Part shown: positions 35,158 to 40,526 of the stretch, in pieces
How positions within the stretch are numbered: position 1 is the first letter of the stretch
Layout of the letters: each line of letters starts with the position of its first letter
Assembly (NCBI GenBank): GCA_018665815.1
Contig: JABJBP010000006.1
Span: 1 to 40,526 of the forward strand
Reading direction: 5' to 3'
Length of the DNA: 40,526 nucleotides
DNA from: Rhodospirillaceae bacterium
GTDB taxonomy: Bacteria; Pseudomonadota; Alphaproteobacteria; Rhodospirillales; Casp-alpha2
The notes under the pieces: model-generated
The model's input: only the letters and a program-made list of their open reading frames with translations
What the model was told of the DNA's origin: nothing
Database searches by the model: none
Program-made: the position numbers and the translations under genes

Positions 35158-35975
35158 GGTGCTGTCAGACGAATGCGAACTCGTCTCAGTTTGCTTCGAG
35201 TAAGGGGCGCTTATGCAGCACAAAGCTGCTGCCACTCATCAAGTGCAGCGCTGCGTTGAAGTTTAAATTGGTCTCGGCTGTTTAGGTGTCTTTCGTTGTT
35301 AAAGTGATTATAGACAGATGAATGAAGAGCGACGAACTTTTGTAGACTTTGTATCCGCCTGAACCGCTGCATTGCTCGCTCTCGTCTTCGAAATGGAAGA
35401 TGAGAATTTTCAGCCCGGTTATTTATCCATCTTCCCACTTCTTGTTTGTGAGCGCTGTTGATCTGTTTAAGCGCAGCTTTGTAAGAAGGCAGCCGATCCG
35501 TGACGACGACCTTCGGGTTGCCGTATCTCTTCATGGCTTTCCTTAGAAAAGCTAGTGCAGCTGCTTTGTCGCGGCGCTTTGTTACATATGATTCCAGGAC
35601 TTCACCCTCGTGATCAACGGCGCGCCAGAGATAGTACTGTTCACTGTTAATCTTCACGAAGACCTCGTCCACATGCCACTGCCAGTTAGAATAGGACTTC
35701 AGTCGAGATGCGCGATTACGTCTGATCTCTGAAGCAAACATAGGACCAAATTTATTCCACCAATACCGCACCGTCTCATGGCAAATATCGATCCCACGTT
35801 CGTGCAACAGATCTTCCACGTTTCGCAGTGAAAGCGGAAACCGGACGTACAACATCACAGCCAGGCGGATGACTTCAGGTGATGTCTTGAAGTAGCGGAA
35901 GGGATTGGTTTTTGTCATTCCGAAACGCTAGAGATGCGAATACCTGCTTTCAAGGCGTTTTTATCTGACAATCCC
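35158..35975 (-). mobile_element. IS6-family insertion sequence
   Basis: A complete-looking element of about 818 bp around one transposase gene. The ends are imperfect inverted repeats. The left end begins GGTGCTGTCAGACGAATGCG. The right end, read inward, begins GGGATTGTCAGATAAAAACG; 13 of 20 positions match, with TGTCAGA in both. The length is normal for IS6. The flanking octamers (CCTGCGCC left, GTTGGCTG right) differ, so there is no 8-bp target duplication. This points to a later deletion or to recombination between copies instead of a simple insertion. Confidence 0.75.
35211..35918 (-). CDS. IS6-family transposase
   Basis: A 235-residue DDE transposase of the IS6/IS26 type. It opens with the helix-turn-helix region (MTKTNPFRYFKTSPEVIRLAV, split here as NPFRYFKTSPEVIRL). 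It continues LSLRNVEDLLHERGIDICHETVRYW, read as SLRNVEDLLHERGI and CHETVRYWWNKF. The catalytic triad is visible: Asp in WHVDEVFVKI, Asp in VTDRLPSYKAAL and Glu in NNRAENSHLPFRRRER. All three blocks are uninterrupted, so the protein is probably active. The start lies 57 bases inside the right end. The orientation is opposite to the disrupted transferase and to the decarboxylase island. Confidence 0.93.
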   Translation of the reverse strand: MTKTNPFRYFKTSPEVIRLAVMLYVRFPLSLRNVEDLLHERGIDICHETVRYWWNKFGPMFASEIRRNRASRLKSYSNWQWHVDEVFVKINSEQYYLWRAVDHEGEVLESYVTKRRDKAAALAFLRKAMKRYGNPKVVVTDRLPSYKAALKQINSAHKQEVGRWINNRAENSHLPFRRRERAMQRFRRIQSLQKFVALHSSVYNHFNNERHLNSRDQFKLQRSAALDEWQQLCAA

Positions 35976-35989
35976 GTTGGCTGGAACCG

Positions 35990-36009
35990 CCGCTAATAGC
36001 CATTAGCGG
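35990..36009. promoter_or_regulatory. Perfect 8-bp inverted repeat before the small ORF and decarboxylase
   Basis: CCGCTAAT (35990-35997) and ATTAGCGG (36002-36009) form an exact palindrome with a 4-base centre. It lies 14 bases right of the IS end and about 108 bases before the 47-aa ORF. It is either a regulator's operator or a hairpin in the leader transcript. No T-run follows. Confidence 0.5.
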
Positions 36010-36117
36010 TAATTTACGCTGGCCTACTGACAGTTTCCCAAGAACCAGTTATCGAACATTTCCTCACAGTGACAGCTACCCCCGCTTCATCTACCTTGGC
36101 GGCAGGAGAAAACAACA

Positions 36118-36261
36118 ATGACGCCTGTAAATTTTAACATAGAAAAAACCGCTATTGGGGTGCAATACGTTATTCTCGGCACTGAACGGCCAGTTAAGCC
36201 ACGACGACACGTATACAAAGCGGATGGCAGCAAACGTTTTGAAACGTGGGTTAAGCCATGA
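36118..36261 (+). CDS. 47-residue protein translationally coupled to the decarboxylase
   Basis: A short frame from an ATG with a clear ribosome site (CAGGAG about eight bases ahead) to a TGA that overlaps the decarboxylase start as ATGA (36258-36261). The product begins MTPVNFNIEKTAIGVQYVIL and ends in SKRFETWVKP. It is basic, with Arg- and Lys-rich centre (RPVKPRRHVYK), and has no signal peptide or membrane helix. The decarboxylase start has no ribosome site of its own, so its translation probably depends on this frame. I recognise no family. It could be a small partner or substrate protein, or just a leader peptide. Confidence 0.55.
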   Translation: MTPVNFNIEKTAIGVQYVILGTERPVKPRRHVYKADGSKRFETWVKP

Positions 36262-37691
36262 CCCCAAAAGAACATGAATTGATGACGAATTTCCTAAAAT
36301 TGCTTATGGACTACCTTCGGAACAACACCCTAAAAGATAATGTGCTTGTAGACTACCAAGACTATGACTCTTTAGAAAAGAAATTTGATGCATCAATTGG
36401 GAAGAAAGGCGTTGTGGAAGATGAATTACTATCGAGTGTTCAGACGTACATGCAATATTGCGTCCGAACATTTCATCCCCAATTTTGGGGCACCCTCCGT
36501 GCTGGTTACAACATTCCCGGCTTGGTTGGAGAAATTCTAGCCGACATTACGAATACATCTATGTCGACCTATGAAGGATCCCCTGTCGCTACATTAATCG
36601 AAAATAAATTGATAAAAAAGATGACCGATATGGTCGGCTTCGACGATGGGGACGGAATATTCGTAACGGGAGGAACACAGGCGAATTTGGTTGCGGTGCT
36701 GAGCGCAAGGAACACTCTTGATCCGAACATCAAAAAAATGGGGCTTAGACAACATCAAGACTTGGTTTTGTTCATATCGGATCAAGCTCACTATTCCTAT
36801 ATAAGCGCCGCGAATGTTTTGGGTTTAGGGGTTCAAAATATTATCCGAGTAAAGTCCGATCAATTGGGAAGAATGGATTCAGGGGCGTTAGAATTCGCCA
36901 TTCAAACAGCAATTAAGGAGAATAAAACCCCCCTCTTTATTGGAGCGACTGCTGGAACAACGGTCCTGGGAGCCTTTGACCCTATCGAAGATATCGCCAA
37001 CATTGCCTCGAAATATAATCTGTGGCTGCATGTCGATGGTGCCTTTGGTGGCTCCGCTTTATTAAGCAATCGCTATAAGTCATTGCTGGCGGGATGTGAG
37101 CTGGCTGATTCCTTCAGCTGGGATGCTCACAAGATGATGGGAGTGCCTGTTCCGTGCTCTGTTATATTAATGCGGAATTCAGGAGTGCTTTATGATGCTT
37201 GTACAACCACTGACGTTGAAGAAACACCGAGTTATGTGTATCACAACATTGGTGGCGAATCATATGATTTAGGAGAAAAATCACTCCAAGGCACCCGCAA
37301 TGCTGATGTGCTTAAATTATGGTTTGCCTGGAAATATTATGGTGATGAAGGATACGAAAACCGACTCAATCGTGTCGTTGAGCTTGCTGAATATGCTGAA
37401 CAAAAAATAAAAATGACTCCATTTTTAGAAATGGATTTTCCACGACAATTTGTCAATTTATGCTTTAGATATAAACCAAAAGCGGTGGAAAATGCTGATC
37501 AGGTGAATATACGGGTGCAGAAGAAACTTATGCAAAAAGGACAGGCTTATATCAATTACACTCAAGTTAAGGGATTAACAGTGTTGATGCTAAATGTTGT
37601 TAATCCATTAGTTGACGAAGAAGATATAGATTATTTGCTTAATCGCGTGATTGAGATAGGCCAAGAGCAAGATGAGCTTGCCATTTTTTGA
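36258..37691 (+). CDS. Group II pyridoxal-phosphate-dependent decarboxylase
   Basis: A 477-residue fold-type I decarboxylase related to glutamate, tyrosine/aromatic and aspartate decarboxylases. The N-terminal substrate-pocket region has HPQFWGTLRAGYNIPGL. The PLP region shows TGGTQANLVAV and LWLHVDGAFGGSAL (PLP-binding Asp and Ala). The Schiff-base lysine is Lys292 in SWDAHKMMGVPVPCS. The specificity cannot be read off. The gene and its upstream spacer are visibly richer in A and T than all neighbours, with frequent AAA, ATA and TTA codons, so it was probably acquired by transfer. It lies between an IS6 element and an IS6-like lone end. Translation likely starts from the ATGA overlap with the small ORF. 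Confidence 0.87.
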   Translation: MTPKEHELMTNFLKLLMDYLRNNTLKDNVLVDYQDYDSLEKKFDASIGKKGVVEDELLSSVQTYMQYCVRTFHPQFWGTLRAGYNIPGLVGEILADITNTSMSTYEGSPVATLIENKLIKKMTDMVGFDDGDGIFVTGGTQANLVAVLSARNTLDPNIKKMGLRQHQDLVLFISDQAHYSYISAANVLGLGVQNIIRVKSDQLGRMDSGALEFAIQTAIKENKTPLFIGATAGTTVLGAFDPIEDIANIASKYNLWLHVDGAFGGSALLSNRYKSLLAGCELADSFSWDAHKMMGVPVPCSVILMRNSGVLYDACTTTDVEETPSYVYHNIGGESYDLGEKSLQGTRNADVLKLWFAWKYYGDEGYENRLNRVVELAEYAEQKIKMTPFLEMDFPRQFVNLCFRYKPKAVENADQVNIRVQKKLMQKGQAYINYTQVKGLTVLMLNVVNPLVDEEDIDYLLNRVIEIGQEQDELAIF

Positions 37692-37780
37692 TGGACAGAA
37701 AAATTGTCCTGATCTGATCTGTTAAATTAACTAATGGTGATAGGGCATTCGGCTGATACGATCGGCGTATGCAAAAAACC

Positions 37781-37797
37781 GGCATTGTCAGAGGAAA
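37781..37797. repeat. Solitary IS6-like terminal repeat
   Basis: GGCATTGTCAGAGGAAA matches the right end of the IS6 element (read inward, GGGATTGTCAGATAAAA) in 14 of 17 positions. It shares the TGTCAGA core with both ends of that element. No transposase lies beside it. It sits 90 bases behind the decarboxylase, so the AT-rich island has an IS6-like end on each side. The match could be coincidence, but the shared core is long. Confidence 0.4.
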
Positions 37798-37840
37798 TGA
37801 AGGCAACCTGCCTAGGACGATGATAACTGAATTATGAACC

Positions 37841-39124
37841 TCAGGCAGTCCCAATGTGAGCGCGGGCTTGTGCTGGCCCTGCATCAACATATGTGTACTC
37901 AATTTTCCTGAAGTTGCCGTAAAGCAATCGCAAATACGTTTCGGATTGGTTTGGGCAGGCAATATCACCTCCAAGGAATGAAACCGTTGATGTTGGCAAG
38001 ACGATATCTTGTGGTATTCCGTAACCACCGTTTTCGGTAATCGGCATAGCACCCTTGTGGGTCCGCCTTTCGAGTACGGGTTGACCTTGGCTGACGGCAC
38101 GTCGATAAATCGCGATGTCGGTGCGGATTTCGCCACGCAAACGATTGCGTTCCCAATGAAGCGGCCATCGTCCAGGCGGGTCAAACGAGATTGAGATGAA
38201 ACCCTTCTTCTCGAATAGATCGACATAATAGCCGTCTCGTGCACCACATTTGACAAGCCCGGTCGCCAAGCGATCCCAGGTCATATCATCGTCGAGCAAA
38301 ACGGATATATCGATGTCGTCCTCCCATTCAAGGAGCGCACCTTTTTCCCTCACAGCGCCAAGGAGGCTGCCGCCCTCCAGCCAATGTATGGTGCCAATTT
38401 CACTTAAGCTGGCGGCAACAAAATGGCTGAGATCCTTCATGTGCTCGCGGCAACATGGTGCCGTGTTGAGGCCGAGACGATTGACATAGAGATTAAACGG
38501 GCATGGCGCCGTCTTTTTCCCACATCCCATCCAATTGACAGAGCCCTTCAATAGCACCAGTTCGCGGATGCCATGGCGCCGCTGGAATGCCGGGAGATCG
38601 CCTTCAGCCTGAATATCAAGGACTGACAAATCATTTTCATTCAGGGTATACAGCCGACGCTCCGAGCTGTCCCAACGCTGGCGAAGGAACCACGTGAGTT
38701 CGATCGCCATGGCGACAATCATGACCGCCTGAAGTTTCACATTGGGCATAATCAATACAACAAGCAGAACAGGGCTAAGGAGCCAAAGTCCTGCATAATC
38801 GCCGTGCCGTGCAAAAAATTCGAATGATCGGGAGGCTGGCCGAAAGGCGATTGCCGGGGCTGCAATGATGTAAAACAGGATGGCGACAAATCCGAATAAG
38901 ATGATCAGGGCGGCACCGTCGAATCCATCAGTCGAAATCGATACCTGGGCGAGCGTTAGAGCCACCAGAACCGACGTTGCCAAATATGCAGGTATGCTTG
39001 GAGAATTCCAGTTGCGTGGATATCTCAAAAGGCGGACGAAAGACAGATATGCCGCTCCGTATAGAGCGACGGCTATCAGCACGGAGAACACTTGAGTGCT
39101 CAGAGATACGTCGATGCCGGTCAT
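37841..39124 (-). CDS. LicD-family phosphotransferase with N-terminal membrane domain
   Basis: A 427-residue protein in two parts. Residues 1 to about 145 hold several membrane helices (about 12-33, 45-63, 70-96, 113-127, 131-147). The C-terminal part, from about 185, is a LicD/fukutin-type nucleotidyltransferase fold. Its motif reads IHWLEGGSLLGAVREKGALL followed by the metal-binding EWEDDIDISVL (Asp269, Asp270, Asp272). LicD proteins transfer phosphocholine or related groups from a CDP-linked donor to surface glycans. Cysteines at about 201, 208, 224 and 225 (CGKKTAPC and APCC) could hold a metal. Its start overlaps the stop of the preceding nucleotidyltransferase by ATGA, which strongly supports a donor-synthesis and transfer pair. 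The membrane anchor is additional to the short LicD form. Confidence 0.82.
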   Translation of the reverse strand: MTGIDVSLSTQVFSVLIAVALYGAAYLSFVRLLRYPRNWNSPSIPAYLATSVLVALTLAQVSISTDGFDGAALIILFGFVAILFYIIAAPAIAFRPASRSFEFFARHGDYAGLWLLSPVLLVVLIMPNVKLQAVMIVAMAIELTWFLRQRWDSSERRLYTLNENDLSVLDIQAEGDLPAFQRRHGIRELVLLKGSVNWMGCGKKTAPCPFNLYVNRLGLNTAPCCREHMKDLSHFVAASLSEIGTIHWLEGGSLLGAVREKGALLEWEDDIDISVLLDDDMTWDRLATGLVKCGARDGYYVDLFEKKGFISISFDPPGRWPLHWERNRLRGEIRTDIAIYRRAVSQGQPVLERRTHKGAMPITENGGYGIPQDIVLPTSTVSFLGGDIACPNQSETYLRLLYGNFRKIEYTYVDAGPAQARAHIGTA

Positions 39125-39933
39125 AGGCGTAGTCGTTCTCCCTGGCTTATGTCCCGATCGATCATCGTCAGGGCCGGGCGGATACGTTCCGCCGCCAGAA
39201 TACGCGGGAGCACTTCAGCGTTAGCGCGTTCGATATCGACGGAGAAATCAATCTCGATCCAAGGCGTGCCGGTGATATCCTCGAATGTAAAGGTTGCGCG
39301 TGGTGACGTCAGCAAAACATCTCGGATTGCTTCCTCGTAAGGTTCGTGGCGGCGACCTTGGCCTAAATAGAGGCCCGTCTGCATGATGACCTTCGTGGCG
39401 GCCTCAGCGGATAGCTTGAAAAATCCCACAGACTCGCCACAGAAATCGAACTCGGCGCTCAACCATTTGCGAAACTCAACAATCTCGCCATCCCGGATAC
39501 ATAGTTTGACAGGCTCATCGCCCGGATCGAAACCACGGTCAAGGAGCAGGCAGTTCTGGTGGCGTGAGTTGACCAGACGCTCAATCAGTTCTTCGTCATA
39601 GAGAACATCGCCGTCCATGAGGAGAACCGGCTCATCACAGCACAATTCGTCACGCAGGGTCCACAGGGTGACGATGTTGCCCTCCTCGTAATCTTCGTTA
39701 AACACAGTTCTGACAAAATCCTGAGCCCCCAAAGCAGCGATTTCCTTCTCAATGTCTTGATGGTGGAAACCGACACCGAGCACCAATTCGTCAATGCCAT
39801 GTCGTTTGAGGATTTCGATATGGAATTGCAGTAAGGACTTGCCCCCAAAACGAAGCAAAACCTTCGCTGGTTGTTCTGAGCCTGTAGCCCCGAGCCGGGC
39901 GCCAATCCCGGCTGCCAACATAACAGCTTTCAT
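39121..39933 (-). CDS. LicC-like sugar/choline-phosphate nucleotidyltransferase
   Basis: A 270-residue NTP-transferase. The nucleotide-binding start is MKAVMLAAGIGARLG with PAKVLLRFGGKSLL. The metal-binding DxD-like pair lies in LLMDGDVLYDEEL (Asp107, Asp109), and FNEDYEEGNIVTLW is typical of phosphocholine cytidylyltransferases (LicC). I start at the ATG at 39933; GGAG stands eight bases ahead of it. An open frame further up adds 42 residues without homology. The product should make a CDP-activated head group (choline phosphate, or possibly ethanolamine phosphate or aminoethylphosphonate). The overlapping LicD-like gene would then transfer it. No choline kinase or choline transporter is seen in the window. 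Confidence 0.83.
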   Translation of the reverse strand: MKAVMLAAGIGARLGATGSEQPAKVLLRFGGKSLLQFHIEILKRHGIDELVLGVGFHHQDIEKEIAALGAQDFVRTVFNEDYEEGNIVTLWTLRDELCCDEPVLLMDGDVLYDEELIERLVNSRHQNCLLLDRGFDPGDEPVKLCIRDGEIVEFRKWLSAEFDFCGESVGFFKLSAEAATKVIMQTGLYLGQGRRHEPYEEAIRDVLLTSPRATFTFEDITGTPWIEIDFSVDIERANAEVLPRILAAERIRPALTMIDRDISQGERLRL

Positions 39934-40526
39934 ACGTGTTGCTCCGCAGCGACCGCTCGTGAAGACAATAGCCAACCTGTGGGCCACAAACGGCCACACG
40001 GCGCACATATAGTCGCGACGAAACGGATTGCTTGGTTTTAGAAAGACGGGTGTGATCAAACAGAAAACACCACGTTTAGCGTAGAAAAGGTGGTGCAGTC
40101 GAACTGCAGCCCCCCCTAGTATTGGGATAGCATTGATGCAATCTAACTGATTGAACCCGCTAAGGCCAGTTATCCCTTGGTGGCGTGTCGAGGCGTCCCT
40201 GCCGACGATGTCTACAAGAGGGGCACATTATCAATGTAAACGGAAACGCCGAGCCGATGAGTCCGCTCAGGGTCGTGTGTCACGAGCGTCGCCAGATTAC
40301 AGCGGCGCGTAACTATACGAGAGATGAAGGAGGGCCCTTCGGGTTCGGTCGTCAGGGACTGATCCCAAGCCACTGCAAGCTGCTGTCGTTAAGAGCGATG
40401 GTGGTGAGCGTTGCAGAAACGTCGGGACAATGATCCCGACAGGCACGGTTGAGAGAGGCGAGCGCAAGCGAACCACTGCTGAAGTGTCGAAAGCGGATTA
40501 GACGATGTCAGAACCGGGGGGTGACC
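39934..40526. other. Gene-free end region with structured sequence
   Basis: I find no supported gene here. The left part holds TGCAGT-CGA-ACTGCA (about 40096-40110). The right part, from about 40190, is rich in short stems: GGGCCC with GGGTTC around TTC near 40336-40350, and GTCGGGA (40421-40427) exactly pairing with TCCCGAC (40434-40440). The 82-codon frame within it has no protein-like character. Confidence 0.5.
40190..40526 (+). ncRNA. Possible 5' part of a large structured RNA (group II intron-like), cut by the window edge
   Basis: Dense short stems, purine-rich joints (AACGCCGAGCC, GCGCAAGCGAACC, GTCGAAAGCGG) and the absence of a coding frame resemble domain I of bacterial group II introns. 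The decisive parts (domain V, the maturase gene, the 3' boundary) lie outside the window. The strand is inferred from the look of the tetraloop-like GCAA only. I give this as a suggestion from pattern memory. Confidence 0.25.

Noticed and set aside
37693-37709. Terminator behind the decarboxylase (GGACA/TGTCC)
   Set aside because: Only five pairs with a 7-base A-rich loop and no T-run; too weak to call.
37639-38256. A 205-codon minus-strand frame over the end of the LicD-like gene
   Set aside because: It overlaps the LicD domain in another frame, and its C-terminal part runs into the decarboxylase end; no protein-like features.
36258-39933. One pathway joining the decarboxylase (ethanolamine or another amine) to the LicC/LicD pair
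   Set aside because: The genes are convergent, differ clearly in base composition and have an IS-like end between them, so proximity is better explained by insertion.

Overview
The window looks like a chromosomal segment of a free-living alphaproteobacterium, probably Rhodospirillales-like. The evidence is the gene order recG / sdhE / mfd, the moderately high GC and the style of the catabolic genes. This placement is inferred from gene order and protein style, not from a marker gene. No rRNA, tRNA or CRISPR array was found.

Region 1 (1-2190) is a scar. An ABC-ATPase remnant and a histidine-kinase remnant are both cut off at the same point near position 400. A NUDIX hydrolase gene and a 29-bp tandem duplication follow. 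Region 2 (2232-9410) is core genome: a small cyclic-nucleotide-binding protein, a DUF502 membrane protein, RecG, SdhE and Mfd. Region 3 (9411-13302) holds a hairpin-rich spacer, a decayed CocE/NonD-type hydrolase, a CinA/PncC-type amidohydrolase and an SLC13-type permease with two TrkA-C domains.

Region 4 (13325-31000) is a large catabolic and transport block. A six-gene minus-strand operon encodes a TauD-like dioxygenase, an FAD amine oxidase, an enoyl-CoA hydratase, an AMP-forming ligase, a second enoyl-CoA hydratase and a cupin. Upstream of it lies a second minus-strand unit (MmgE/PrpD protein, AstE-like deacylase, DsbA/FrnE-like protein, conserved hypothetical). Divergent from that are a LysR regulator and a complete dipeptide-type ABC transporter (SBP, two permeases, two ATPases) ending in an N-formylglutamate amidohydrolase homologue. 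Two matching LysR-type palindromes, one in the divergent promoter and one before the transporter, suggest a single regulon that imports an N-acylated or peptide-like amine compound and then deacylates and oxidises it. The substrate cannot be read from the sequence.

Region 5 (31015-34956) has an 8-bp tandem repeat, a PAS histidine kinase split by a frameshift, a Cys/Met-metabolism PLP enzyme and a divergent C45-type acyltransferase/peptidase. Region 6 (35049-37800) is an insertion zone. A glutathione transferase gene is cut after about 36 codons by an IS6-family element with no target duplication. Next comes an AT-rich island holding a 47-aa ORF that overlaps a group II PLP decarboxylase by ATGA. 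A lone IS6-like end lies on the island's far side. Region 7 (37841-40526) is a LicC-like nucleotidyltransferase and LicD-like transferase pair for surface phospho-decoration, then a gene-free stretch that ends in strongly structured sequence cut by the window edge.
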